Shown: positions 53,801-63,000, counted from the first letter of the stretch. The stretch: DNA of 64,000 nt from Bryobacteraceae bacterium (GCA_025056865.1 JANWVO010000054.1:85443-149442), one strand, 5' to 3'. Notes: generated by a model from the sequence alone, not told the origin. Translations and numbers: made by a program.

Positions 53801-54340
53801 CGCGTCCCGGTTCAGCCGCTGGCCGGGCTGTCGGGTCAGAACATCATTCGCGTCACTGTCACCGATTTTCGCGGCGCATCTTACACCATCGAGCAGGCCG
53901 GTGTGTGGTCGGTTCCCGCGCCGGAGCCGAACCGTCCTCCGCGGGTGCTGGGCCTCGAGCGGAGCCAAACAGGCAACCAGGAAACGCTGACTGCCACATT
54001 CGCAGACCCCGACGGCTACGGACACCTCGCCTCCCTGGACGTCCGCATCGGAAACCCGGATTGGTCCTGCGGCTTCCGGTACAACCGTTCCGCCCACACG
54101 ATCCAGATGCTTGGCGACGATGGATCCACGTGGATGGCTGCCATTCCAGCCGCCTCGACCCTGCCGCCGGAAAGCGCCACGTGCCTCATCCTGCCGTGGG
54201 CTCTGGGCGTCTCAGGCTCGAACCAGACCCTGATTTTGCGCGTGGCGGTGCAGTACAAGAAACCAATGCCGGCGGACGCCAGCGTCTGGCTGGCGGCCAC
54301 AGACCGCGCGGGTGCGTCCACCGGGTGGGTAAGACAGTAG
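50813..54340 (+). CDS. Secreted protein with seven tandem Cys-paired repeats
   Basis: This 1175-residue protein has a signal peptide (GTFLVFPVCIGLWLPVVA). The next 125 residues are unrecognised. From residue 148 to the end there are seven tandem repeats of 136-153 residues, starting near residues 148, 301, 445, 595, 741, 890 and 1040. Most begin xQPP or xRPP, contain a DPDG-type turn, and end with a SGW-x(2)-LG-like motif. Each carries exactly two Cys, 36 to 38 residues apart: 197/234, 346/384, 494/532, 644/680, 792/829, 941/978 and 1086/1124. The constant spacing in all seven suggests one disulfide per beta-sandwich repeat. Only two other Cys exist, at 11 and 30. It is presumably a periplasmic or surface adhesion or scaffold protein. 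I cannot name the family. Confidence 0.8.
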   Translation: MRGTFLVFPVCIGLWLPVVAAHGRTDDPACLGEELQHWNGPSLSVPGETAPARTFFGGVEWHAVAMVEWLQASPVDRDAATLSPSESLAPAMPGPVLERLPDARGRRNGEWPAYRKDSFGLGSEAGTRSGVHVIARAAMVAEQAPANQPPVAVSAEPPEGGGPRLDLRAQFQDPDGPSEIVRAAIRIGESESGVPACMIEYDVEKAEVRLASDDGLEWTAARPGSGLSLENSVCRILGYSYFISRAATPDQVPAARLTLSLLFKPAFQGEKSIFGRARDRWGAESDWKPLGRWRISDLPQPALVSPRGAIGPAFRFTFGWDLPADGSPVQRAWIVIGPQLEWKDSCSISYEAAPDRFALFLGEGDQWTVAAAAGQDVILSGPSCRLISPGVLFSPASGSFQITATLAFSPEFRGEKKIWMLAVNAAGEAGSWTEMGKVTVTGPNAAPEISSLRFPADADPDPFLELEVRDSNGAGDVEKVEIVINERNETRDACALEVYPASRRFVILPSQETAQTLESAPGRPAVIGTPECVFDGNRSSVSLTGDSVRIRMSLRLTPQMAGGQRIYVRARDQSLVSSPWHESGPWVVPANPASRPPVVLQKAEISARGRSLSVPVDIQDPDSTRDVAAVELLIGQSPDDPAPCWLRYTRRMGRVELRSEDNSSWLAAAPGETRLGHARCSVPSDALMRVFAGAVRITLGAAFLPAFSGLKGIWARASDSAGLSSGWTRLGSISAESPAVNQPPSVSTQGQISGKGSSARLTLSADDPEGSDDIFGVAVSFHLATETASRSCIFFYNRVSGIFQLLSDDSDAWQRQPADSGSALGNSRCQFFPLGVSATVPGGNTLQMRVLIAFREPMAGMVTVRQNVVDMSGLESGWTEIGQWEATFPNQPPLWLKLEPPEAKGSGQILFEAQAWDPDGPGDLNRFEITISPDGAQAGACHFSVDHGTGQFLMLTDMPGYYSGSAAGENMVMQNGQCAVDLRIVERSLEDGFAKVRVPVQPLAGLSGQNIIRVTVTDFRGASYTIEQAGVWSVPAPEPNRPPRVLGLERSQTGNQETLTATFADPDGYGHLASLDVRIGNPDWSCGFRYNRSAHTIQMLGDDGSTWMAAIPAASTLPPESATCLILPWALGVSGSNQTLILRVAVQYKKPMPADASVWLAATDRAGASTGWVRQ
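51254..54340 (+). repeat. Seven tandem protein repeats (about 145 residues each)
   Basis: The coding repeats are divergent at DNA level, so the copies are old. Repeat starts fall near bases 51254, 51713, 52145, 52595, 53033, 53480 and 53930, derived from the residue counts. All seven keep a two-Cys spacing of 36-38 residues. Confidence 0.75.
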
Positions 54341-54526
54341 AACCCGCATTCCTTGCTTCCTCAGAGGACATGCGCCTCTGTGGATGCCTCCGGCGCGCGG
54401 GGCTGCCGCCAGCCAGGAACGCATCCATCCCGGCAGCCGTCGCTCCCGGAAGCATGCCAGAGAACAACAGGCAGACAACGCCGGGCCGGATCCCTGCGGG
54501 CCTCAGGGCTGGCGGACGGCGCGGAG
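54341..54526. other. Convergent gap with interleaved inverted repeats
   Basis: The gap holds no gene. CAGAGG/CCTCTG forms a hairpin at 54362-54380. TGGATGC (54381-54387) pairs with GCATCCA (54421-54427), and GGCTGCCG (54401-54408) pairs with CGGCAGCC (54431-54438). The last two helices cross in an ABA'B' order, the topology of an H-type pseudoknot. It may be terminator DNA, a structured RNA, or chance in GC-rich sequence. Confidence 0.35.
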
Positions 54527-55651
54527 TCAGCGGGCAACAAGCTGATCGGCCGGATAATACTGGTCCACGTTCTTCGCCGTCAGCAGTTGATGGCGGACGA
54601 ACACGGCCGGCGGGGTCGGCCGGTGGTTGAGGATGTCGTCGGCCAGTTTCAGCAGCCAGCCGCCATAGCGCTCCGGAAAATAGGCCACGCTGGCGATGAA
54701 TCGGCTGTTGCGGCGCAGCTCCTCTCGGCCTTCCGGCGCAGCATTCTGGCCTGCGGCCACACACTCCTCCCGCCGCCCGCACTCTTCGAAAGCGCGCAGC
54801 GCGCCGAGAACGCTGGCGTCGTTGATTCCGCTGATGATGGTTCTTGCTCCTCTTGCCGTCCGCAGGTGCTTCTTCACGGCGCGGTAGCTGGGCTCGAAAC
54901 AGCCGTCGCCGTCCAGGTACGTGACGGGACAGGACTCCAGTTGCGGCGCTTCCTCCAGGATGCCTGCGTGGATGCCCGTCAGGCGGGAGCGGGGCACCGG
55001 CCCGGCGCGCGGCAGCTCCAGCAAGACGATCGCGTCCGCCTCGCCGTTCCAGTGTTCGTTCACCCAGCGTCCCAGCGCCCGTCCGCCCATGAGCCCCGCC
55101 AGATAGTTGTTGGCGCCGAAAAAAACGGCTCCTGGATGGGGAATTTCCACAGCAATGACGGGAATTTTCGCCTCCTGGTATTTGGCAGAAAGGATGGGCG
55201 CTATGTTCTCATTTGTCTGAAATTCGATCACAAGGTCGCAGTGTTCCCGGATGAATATGTCCGCGTTTTTCAGGGCAATCTTGGGGTTGTAGCGGTTGTC
55301 CAGCACCAGCAGCTCAATGTTGCCCGCGCGTTCGGCCGCCTGCCGCAGGCCCAGCGTCACCTGCTGGGAGAACAGGTAATCCGAGCCCTGCGCGGCATAA
55401 CCGATCTTGTATTTCCGGGTCTTCTGCGGGAAAAACGTGCACCGGTATTCCCGCGCCCCCACCTTCTCCACAAGCCCTGTGCGCTCGAGCGTATAGAGCA
55501 GGCGGAAGACGGTGTTCTTGCTGTGCCCGGTCCGCTGCACGATGTCCTTCAGCCGGAGAATTTCTTTCGGCGTGCCAAACGCGCGCAGCACATCCACCGC
55601 GTGCGCGACGGCAAGGACGAAATAAGGGTCACGCTCCTGCGTCGTCGTCAT
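54527..55651 (-). CDS. Transcriptional regulator: IclR-type HTH fused to periplasmic-binding-like domain
   Basis: This 374-residue protein has an unusual layout. Residues about 10-75 form an IclR-type winged helix (AVDVLRAFGTPKEILRLKDIVQRTGHSKNTVFRLLYTLERTGLVEK). Residues about 80-360 are a type I periplasmic-binding/LacI-like sugar-sensing domain (IGYAAQGSDYLFSQQVTLGLRQAAERAGNIELLVLDN and PVIAVEIPHPGAVFFGANNYLAGLMGGRALGRWV). Normally the sensor behind an IclR helix is a GAF-like IclR domain, and LacI sensors follow a LacI helix. It is divergent from TonB receptor 3 and GH106, so it probably controls them in response to a sugar. That control is inferred. Two palindromes lie upstream of its start. 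Confidence 0.8.
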   Translation of the reverse strand: MTTTQERDPYFVLAVAHAVDVLRAFGTPKEILRLKDIVQRTGHSKNTVFRLLYTLERTGLVEKVGAREYRCTFFPQKTRKYKIGYAAQGSDYLFSQQVTLGLRQAAERAGNIELLVLDNRYNPKIALKNADIFIREHCDLVIEFQTNENIAPILSAKYQEAKIPVIAVEIPHPGAVFFGANNYLAGLMGGRALGRWVNEHWNGEADAIVLLELPRAGPVPRSRLTGIHAGILEEAPQLESCPVTYLDGDGCFEPSYRAVKKHLRTARGARTIISGINDASVLGALRAFEECGRREECVAAGQNAAPEGREELRRNSRFIASVAYFPERYGGWLLKLADDILNHRPTPPAVFVRHQLLTAKNVDQYYPADQLVAR

Positions 55652-55654
55652 CGT

Positions 55655-55674
55655 AACTGGCTCTCAGGCCAGTT
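55655..55674. promoter_or_regulatory. Palindrome at the regulator start (possible autoregulatory operator)
   Basis: AACTGGC-N6-GCCAGTT is a perfect 7-bp inverted repeat ending four bases upstream of the regulator start codon at 55651. On the regulator transcript it could fold over the ribosome-binding region, or act as an operator. Confidence 0.5.
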
Positions 55675-55829
55675 CTACCGCAAGTTCGGGGAAATGCAAA
55701 CCACACCGGAGCTGTGTTTTCCCCTTGCGATGCGGATCGATGCAGCGCAGCGGCGTTCTCTGGCAGAACGCAGGCCGGCTGTTCCCGCCTTGTGCCCCGC
55801 CCTGTTGTTCAGCCGCCAGCGCTCCCGCC

Positions 55830-55848
55830 AGTTTGGCATTGCCAAACT
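55830..55848. promoter_or_regulatory. Near-perfect 19-bp palindrome (possible operator)
   Basis: AGTTTGGCA-T-TGCCAAACT is a perfect 9-bp inverted repeat around one central base. It lies in the gap between the divergent regulator and receptor, about 180 bases upstream of the regulator start. Its TGGC/GCCA core is shared with the palindrome at 55655. Confidence 0.55.
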
Positions 55849-56263
55849 TGACCGCGTTGTCCTTCAGCTCCCCGAGAGCGCCGGGCCCCTCGCTCATCTC
55901 AGACCGGCTTGTCGTATTTCTGATGTTCCATTGCATCGCGGCCGGATCACGCCCCCTGTGGAGCAGACGGGCGGGTACGGGTTTCCCACCCTGCGCTTGC
56001 CGGTGCGGTTGCGGAGGCTTCTCGCGGCTACAGCGTGATCCGGCAATGTTCCTTCCATCAAGTGTTTGCGGTTGTCCAGCCGCCCCGGGGAGCCGGCGGG
56101 TGGTGGCGGGGGTCCCCGCTGCCGAGCAATCCATTCCCTGGTCCCCATCCGCCCGGTGACAGGAAGGAACCCGCGCGTGCTTCACGATGTGTCACCGGAT
56201 TGTGACTGACTCGCTTCCGGCGCAACTGATATTCCTGTAACCAGCCTGCCGTCCTCGTCCCTA

Positions 56264-56293
56264 TTGACCGTCTGACGGGAATCGCACTAGCAT
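56264..56293 (+). promoter_or_regulatory. Promoter candidate for TonB receptor 3
   Basis: TTGACC (56264-56269) and TAGCAT (56288-56293) are separated by 18 bases. It would give a leader of about 170 bases before the receptor start at 56468. Confidence 0.4.
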
Positions 56294-56467
56294 CCCAACC
56301 GAAGCTGGGAAGGCTTCAGGCGCTGGTGGCGCGCCGCTCAGGGGAGACCGGACAGGGCTGGCTGGTTGCAGGACGCGGATGGGCCGCACGCTGCGCCGCT
56401 GGCCGGCTCGCCGCTTCCCGGCGGTGCAACGCCGGCCGCGTTACCGCTGTTACGAGGAGTCGATGCC

Positions 56468-59400
56468 ATGAGACTGCGTGCAGGCAGAATCTCAGCGCTC
56501 CTGGCATGGGCCGCGTTGCTCGTCTTCGGCCAGGAGTTTCGCGCAACCATCAACGGCACGGTCACCGATCCGACCGGCGCCGTGATTCCGGGGGTCACCA
56601 TCGAGATCAGGAACCTCGCCACGAACGCGGTCATTACGACGCAGACCAACGAGGCCGGGCTGTATGTGGCGCCGTTCATTCCACCGGGGCGCTACACGAT
56701 TTCTGTCTCGCGAGAGGGTTTCAAGCGCGCCGTCCGGGAGGACGTCGAGGTGCGTGTCGGCGACCGGCTGCGCCTGGACTTTCAGCTTGAGCTGGGCGGC
56801 GTCTCGGAGCGCGTGGTCGTTTCCGCCTCGGCGGAGTTGCTGGAAACCAGCACGGCTGCGCGCGGGCAGGTGATCGACTCGCAGAAAGTGGCCGAAATGC
56901 CGCTGCTCGGCCGCAACCCGTTCATGCTGGCGGTGCTTGCGCCCGCGGTGCAGTACACGCCCGCGCTGGCCAGCCGCTCCAACCGCCCGTTTGACAACGG
57001 CGGCATGGACTCTTTCTCCATCAATGGCGGCCGCCAGTTCACCAACGAATTCCTCATCGACGGCGTTCCCAACACCGGAACCGAAACCAATCAGCCAGGC
57101 AACCTCAGCTTCGTGCCCAGCCCGGATGCCACGGAGGAGTTCAAGGTTCAGACCAACGTCTACGACGCGCAATACGGGCGCACTGGCGGCGGCGTGATCA
57201 ACGTCAGCCTCCGCAGCGGCACCAACGATTTCCATGGCGCGCTCTATCACTACTTCCGGCACGACAAGCTCAACGCCAACACCTTCGAGGCCAATCTGGC
57301 AGGCTCGCCGAAGCAGAGCTTCCGCTGGAACCAGCCCGGCTTCCGTTTCGACGGCCCCGTGTGGATCCCGAAACTCTATGACGGACGGAACCGGACGTTT
57401 TTCATGTACTCTTACGAGTACATCCGCAGCAGCATTCCGTTCCCCCAGACGCAGACCGTGCCGACGCTCGAGCAGCGCGCCGGAGATTTCTCGAAGACCG
57501 TGCAGGCCAACGGTCAGCCGATCCTCGTCTACGACCCCGCCACCACCAGGGCCTCCGGCTCGGGCTGGGTGCGCGACCCGTTCCCGGGCAACCGGATTCC
57601 CGAATCGCGTTGGGATCCCGTATCGAGAAACATCCTGAACAACTTCATTCCGAAACCAAACACCGCCGGCGACGCACGCGGTTTCTTCAATCTGATCGTC
57701 TCGCCTAACCCGCGCACGGACCGCTATCACCAGCACATCCTGCGCATCGACCAGATGATCGGATCCAGGCACCGCCTGTTCGGCCGCTGGGTGTACAACG
57801 ACCGCTATGAGACCAACTCCACTGCCGGGTTCCCCCTGGCGGCTTCCGCCTGGTACAACCACTGGCGCATCAACAAGGGCGGCGGGCTCGACCTGACCTC
57901 GACGCTCAGCCCCACGCTCGTGTCGAGCTTCCGCATCGGCTACATCCGCCACGAATTCGCCGTGGCGCATCATGCCGACGGATTCGATCCCGCGCAGCTT
58001 GGCTTCCCCTCCTCCCTGAGCGCGCAACTGCCGCGGAAGTCGTTCCCGCGCATCACGTACACCGACTATACGACCTTCGGCCCGAACTGGGGCTCCGGCA
58101 GCGTCTTCAGCTTCTCGGATCAGTGGTCGTTGCAGGAGACCCTCAGCAAGCTCATCAGCCGCCATTCGCTCAAGTTCGGCTTCGAAGGGCGGCTGAAGCT
58201 GGACAACCAGTTGAATCCGGCTTCGTGGTTCGGGGTCTTCTCGTTCACAAGGGGCTTCACGCAGCGCGATCCGCTCCGGGCGGAGGCGGCCGCGGGCAAT
58301 GCCTTCGCTTCGCTGCTGCTGGGGTATCCGGCCAGCGGCTATGTGCCCGTCCGGCCCGCGCTGGCTCTGGGGTCGCGTTACTATGCGCTGTTCCTCCAGG
58401 ACGACTGGCGCATCAACAACCGGCTGACGGTGAACCTCGGCCTCCGCTGGGACTACGAATCGCCCATCAGCGAGCGGTGGGACCGGCAGAACCGCGGCTT
58501 CGACTGGACTGCGCCGAGCCCGCTTCAGGTGCCCGGCATGGACCTGAAAGGCCGGCTGCTGTTCACTGACTCGAACAACCGCCTGCCGTTCCGGCGCGAC
58601 CTGAACAACTTCCAGCCGCGCATCGGCGCCACCTACCAACTGGCTTCGAAAACGGTGTTGCGCGGCGGCTGGGGCGTGAGCTACCTGCCCACGTTCGATA
58701 TAGGCCAGTTCAATGGCTTCAGCATGGACACGCCTTTCGTGGATTCTGTCGACGGCGGACTGACTCCGGCCTACGCGTGGAACAACCCCTATCCGACCGG
58801 CATCATCCAGCCGCTCGGCCGGCAGGCCACGATGCTGGGCCTGAGCTTCACCTACTCGTGGCCGGACCGCGTTATTCCGTATGTGCACCAGTATTCCTTC
58901 GGCATCCAGCACGAGCTGCCCTGGCGCGTGCTGGTGGACGCGTCCTACGTCGGCTCGCGTACGCTGTCGTTGCAGACGTCGAAGGGAATCAACGCCGTCC
59001 CGGCCGACAAGCTGGCTCTCCGCGACGCGCTGCTGACCCGCGTCACCAACCCGTTCGCGGGGCTCCTGCCGGGCACCGCCTACAACGGCGCCACCGTTCC
59101 GCAGCAGCAGCTTCTGCGGCCCTTCCCGCAATACGACAGCATCACCGAGGCCAACCGCACCATCGGCAAGAGCTGGTACGACAGCTTCCAGCTCCGCGTC
59201 GAAAAGCGCCTCTCGCACGGCTTCCACGCGCTGTTCAGCTACACCATCTCGAAGACGCTCGAGGCCGTCAGCTACCTGAATGCGCAGGACCCGTTCGGCG
59301 CCATGGGCAAGGTGCTGACCTCGTTTGACACGCCGCACCGCGCCACCCTGAGCGGCGGCTACGAGCTTCCGTTCGGGAAGAACTCGCGAGGGCTCGTGAA

Positions 59401-59878
59401 GCAGGCCTTCGGCGGCTGGCAGTTCAACTGGATCGCGACCTTCCAGACCGGCCTGCCCATCGGCACGCCGGGCAGCGCCGTCAGCACCGGCGTCAATCCG
59501 AAGATCAAGAATCCAACCAGCGCCCGGTGGTTCAACACCTGCACGCTCACCCTGGCCGGCGTGCGCCAGAGCTGCGCCAGCGCCGACGAGCCCGTGGCCT
59601 GGCTGGTGCAGGATCCCTACGCCCTGCGCACGCTCAGCATCCGCTTCCCGAACATCCGCACGCTGCGGGCGCCCATCGTGGACTTCAGCGTGTTCAAGAT
59701 GTTCCCCATCACGGAGCGGGTGAGGATGCAGTTCCGCGCCGAGTCGTTCAACCTGACCAACACGCCGTGGTTCGGCGCCCCGAACACGACGCTTGGCTCG
59801 GCCAACTTCGGCGTGGTCTCGCCATCGCAGGCCAACGACCCGCGCAACGTGCAGCTTTCGCTGAGGCTGCAATTCTGA
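56468..59878 (+). CDS. Oar-like TonB-dependent receptor 3
   Basis: This is a 1136-residue outer-membrane protein. The signal peptide is ISALLAWAALLVFGQ. The regulatory domain INGTVTDPTGAVIPGVTIEI spans about residues 25-110. The plug region has FSINGGRQFTNEFLIDGVPN and TNVYDAQYGRTGGGVINVSL. A large barrel with an aromatic end strand (LSLRLQF) completes it. A GAGGAG ribosome-binding site lies about 9 bases upstream of ATG 56468. An out-of-frame ATG at 56463 is not used. It is followed after 122 bases by a GH106-like hydrolase on the same strand, and a sugar-sensing regulator lies divergent upstream. Its cargo is therefore likely an oligosaccharide, perhaps containing rhamnose. Confidence 0.87.
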   Translation: MRLRAGRISALLAWAALLVFGQEFRATINGTVTDPTGAVIPGVTIEIRNLATNAVITTQTNEAGLYVAPFIPPGRYTISVSREGFKRAVREDVEVRVGDRLRLDFQLELGGVSERVVVSASAELLETSTAARGQVIDSQKVAEMPLLGRNPFMLAVLAPAVQYTPALASRSNRPFDNGGMDSFSINGGRQFTNEFLIDGVPNTGTETNQPGNLSFVPSPDATEEFKVQTNVYDAQYGRTGGGVINVSLRSGTNDFHGALYHYFRHDKLNANTFEANLAGSPKQSFRWNQPGFRFDGPVWIPKLYDGRNRTFFMYSYEYIRSSIPFPQTQTVPTLEQRAGDFSKTVQANGQPILVYDPATTRASGSGWVRDPFPGNRIPESRWDPVSRNILNNFIPKPNTAGDARGFFNLIVSPNPRTDRYHQHILRIDQMIGSRHRLFGRWVYNDRYETNSTAGFPLAASAWYNHWRINKGGGLDLTSTLSPTLVSSFRIGYIRHEFAVAHHADGFDPAQLGFPSSLSAQLPRKSFPRITYTDYTTFGPNWGSGSVFSFSDQWSLQETLSKLISRHSLKFGFEGRLKLDNQLNPASWFGVFSFTRGFTQRDPLRAEAAAGNAFASLLLGYPASGYVPVRPALALGSRYYALFLQDDWRINNRLTVNLGLRWDYESPISERWDRQNRGFDWTAPSPLQVPGMDLKGRLLFTDSNNRLPFRRDLNNFQPRIGATYQLASKTVLRGGWGVSYLPTFDIGQFNGFSMDTPFVDSVDGGLTPAYAWNNPYPTGIIQPLGRQATMLGLSFTYSWPDRVIPYVHQYSFGIQHELPWRVLVDASYVGSRTLSLQTSKGINAVPADKLALRDALLTRVTNPFAGLLPGTAYNGATVPQQQLLRPFPQYDSITEANRTIGKSWYDSFQLRVEKRLSHGFHALFSYTISKTLEAVSYLNAQDPFGAMGKVLTSFDTPHRATLSGGYELPFGKNSRGLVKQAFGGWQFNWIATFQTGLPIGTPGSAVSTGVNPKIKNPTSARWFNTCTLTLAGVRQSCASADEPVAWLVQDPYALRTLSIRFPNIRTLRAPIVDFSVFKMFPITERVRMQFRAESFNLTNTPWFGAPNTTLGSANFGVVSPSQANDPRNVQLSLRLQF

Positions 59879-59896
59879 CTTGCTTGCGGTGCGGCT

Positions 59897-59925
59897 GCGG
59901 CGCGGCCCCGCACGGGCCGCGCCGC
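59897..59925 (+). promoter_or_regulatory. Intercistronic hairpin between receptor 3 and the hydrolase
   Basis: A stem of 11-12 bp (GCGGCGCGGCC with its complement) encloses a short loop and lacks a T tract. It lies between the receptor stop and the hydrolase start, where it could lower expression of the second gene or stabilise the first message. Confidence 0.45.
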
Positions 59926-60000
59926 TCCGCCCGTGCGTTGCCACCGCTGTTCTCGTGTGGGTCCCGATGTGATCTGATTTCTCCGTTGGAGTCTTCCCCA

Positions 60001-63000
60001 TGAAGCGACGCTCTTTTCTTCAGTTGATTCCTGCCTCCGCAGCGGCGACCTCCCTGCTTCCGGCCAGCAGCCAGCCGCCGGCGCAGGGAGGGCTGCTTGC
60101 TGTCGCGAAATCGTTCGCCGATCCGCCCGCCTCGGCGCGTCCGCGCACGTGGTGGCACTGGATGAACGGCAACATCACGGCCGATGGCATCACGCGCGAC
60201 CTGGAAGCCATGGCGCGCATCGGCGTGCGCGGCTTCCAGATCTTCCAGGTGGGCACGGGCATCCCCAAGGGCCCCGTCGATTACGGCAGCCAGGAGCACC
60301 TGCAGCTGCTCGTGCACGCGATGAACGAGGCGGAACGGCTCGGCCTCGAGTGCGACTTCCACAACTGTCCCGGCTGGTCTTCGAGCGGTGGCCCGTGGAA
60401 TGGCCCAGAGCACTCGATGAAGATCGTCACTTGGACCGAGCGCACCGTGGAAGGCGGGCGCCGGATTCAGATTGCGTTGCCGCAGCCGCCCACGCGGCTG
60501 AGCTTCTACCGCGACATCGCCGTCGTGGCCTTCCCATCGCCAGCCGCGGAGCGCCCGCTCCGCCCGTTGCTGCGCTCGGCGCGCGCCTCGCTTCAGCAGG
60601 GCGCGGCTCCGACGCAGCTCGATGCGGCCCAGGCCGACAGCCTGTTCGGCGACGACCCGCGCGGCGGCATTGTCGTGCAGCCGGGCGGAGAGACCGCCCC
60701 CGGCACGCTCGCGCTTGAGTTCACCGAGCCTGTGGAAGTGCGCTCGGTGTCGTTCTTCGCCGTGCCGCCCGGGCCGGGTGCGGGCGGATTCGGAGGCCCG
60801 GCCGGTTCAGCCGCGCTCGAGTATTCCAATGACGGCGCGCAGTGGCAGAAGGCATGCGACCTGAACCTCGCCACGGGCAACGTGCTCGACGGATTCCCGC
60901 TTGCTCCGGTGACGGCCTCTTTCGCCGCCGTCCGCGGCCGCTTTTTCCGCATTGTGCTGCCCCAGGCGCGCCGTGTCTCGGTGCTGAGGCTCGGCTCCGG
61001 GCCGCGCCTGCACAACTGGCCGGTCAAGGCCAACTACCTGCATCATGCCCGCGGCCGTGCTGCCGAACTCGACACGCCCACGCCGGACGTGCCCGCCGGA
61101 GCCGCCATCGACTCCTCGCGCGTCGTCGACCTGACATCGCGCCTGCGGACCGACGGGACGCTGGAATGGGACGCTCCCGCGGGAGCCTGGACGATCCTGC
61201 GCATCGGATACACGAGCACGGCGCGCACCAACCATCCGGGGCCGGATGGCGGCGTGGGCCTCGAATGCGACAAGTACAGCGCCGAGGCGATGGACCACCA
61301 TTTCCAGGGCTTTTTCGGCCCATTCCTCAAGGATCTGGAGCGGCTAGGAAAGAAAGGGCTGGCCGGCGGCCTGATCGACAGCTACGAAGTCGGGATGCAG
61401 AACTGGACCGACCGTTTCGCCGAAGACTTCCGCAAACGCGCCGGCTACGACCTGCTCAAGTACCTGCCCGCTTTCACCGGCCGCATCGTCGACAGCGTGG
61501 AAACCACGGAGCGGTTCCTGTGGGACGTGCGGCGCGTGCAGGCCGACCTGATGGCCGACAACTACTACGGGCGCTTCACCGAGCTTTGCCACCGCTACGG
61601 CATCAAGTCCTACACCGAGCCCTACGACGGCGGGCCCTTCGATGAAGTGCAGATCGGCATGCGCATGGACATTCCGATGGGCGAGTTCTGGTTCGCCCGC
61701 CGTGGCGAGCTGGACCGCAGCATGAAGCTCGCCTCGTCAGTGGCCCATCTGAAGGGCCATTCGGTGGTGGGAGCGGAAGCATTCACCGGCGCGCCGATGT
61801 TTTCGCGCTGGCAGGAGCATCCCTATGCGCTCAAGCCGCAGGGCGACTGGATGTTCACGCACGGCCTCACGCTCTGCATCTTCCACCGCTACGCCCACCA
61901 GCCGCATCCTTCGGCGCTGCCCGGCATGACAATGGGGCCATGGGGCTTCCACTTCGACCGCACCAATACGTGGTTTGAGAAGGCGGGCCCCTGGATCGAT
62001 TACCTCAGCCGCTGCCAGTTCCTGTTGCAGCAGGGCCAGCCTGCCGCCGACCTGCTTTACTTCACCGGCGAGGACGCGCCCGTGGACGTTCCCGCCGTCG
62101 AAGCGCTGAATCCGCCGCTGCCAGCCGGCTACGACTTTGATTTCCTGAACGCAGAAACGCTGCTTCAGAAGGTCCGTTTTCAGCAGGGGCGCATCACCGT
62201 CGAGGGCGCCGCGCAGTACCGTCTGCTCGTGCTGCCCGAGCGCCGCACGATGACGCTGCGCGTGCTGCGCAGGCTGCATGAGCTGGTGCGCGCCGGCATG
62301 TGGATGAGCGGGCCCAAGCCGGAGCGCTCGCCAAGCCTTGCCGATGCGCCCGCCGAAGCGGAGTGGAAGAAGCTGGCCGGCGAGCTCTGGGGCAAGGCGG
62401 ACGGAAGGACCGTCCGCGAGAACACGCTGGGCCAGGGGCGCGTCTTCTGGGGAGTTCCGCTAGCCGATGTTCTTGCGAAAATGGGCGTGCCCCCGGATTT
62501 CGAGTGCACGTCGCGTTCCGGCGACGCGCCCGTAAACTTCATTCACCGGCGCGTCGGCGACGAGGACATTTACTTCATCTCCTGCCGCCGGCGTCAACCG
62601 GAAGACATCGTGGCCAGTTTCCGCATCACCGGAAAGCAGCCCGAAATCTGGCTGGCGGATTCCGGCGAGATGGCGCCCGCCCCTGTCTTCGAGGTGCGCA
62701 ATGGAAGGACGCATTTGCCGCTCCAGCTCGATCCGGCAGGGTCGGCGTTCGTCGTCTTCCGCAACCGTGCGCCGCAGAAGGCCGTGACGAGCGTGACGCG
62801 GGATTCCGCGGCCGCGCCCATGCTGGCCACGGCTGCTTTTCCGCGTCCCGCCCGCGGGCGCTACGCGCAGCTTTCGGGCACATTCACCGTCAGCATCTGG
62901 TGCAAGCCGGACTCCTTCGCCACGCTGACGCCGCCCCGTGCGGCCGGCTGGAGCCCGGCGGGGGATCTGCACAGCTTCCTCTTTTACCCGCCTGCCGGCG

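Larger units (their letters stand above)
55652..56467. other. Large regulatory gap between the regulator and TonB receptor 3
   Basis: These 816 bases hold no convincing gene. Open frames exist on both strands but show no signal, no ribosome-binding site and an atypical composition. Recognised elements are two palindromes (55655-55674, 55830-55848) and a promoter candidate at 56264-56293. The size is unusual for this compact window and suggests control DNA or a decayed gene. Confidence 0.6.

Noticed and set aside
54353..56038. Plus-strand ORF (561 residues) opposite the IclR/PBP regulator
   Set aside because: The regulator has two recognisable domains and a good start. The plus frame has none and covers the palindromes.
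55664..56185. Minus-strand ORF just upstream of the regulator
   Set aside because: It lacks a ribosome-binding site and known motifs, and contains the 19-bp palindrome. It was considered as a decayed gene but has no support.
56191..56206. GTCAC-N6-GTGAC inverted repeat in the regulatory gap
   Set aside because: It is only 5 bp and in the reverse orientation to a CRP-type site. It is easily expected by chance.
56492..60001. Minus-strand ORF (1169 residues) under TonB receptor 3
   Set aside because: It is a shadow of the receptor with no recognisable domain.
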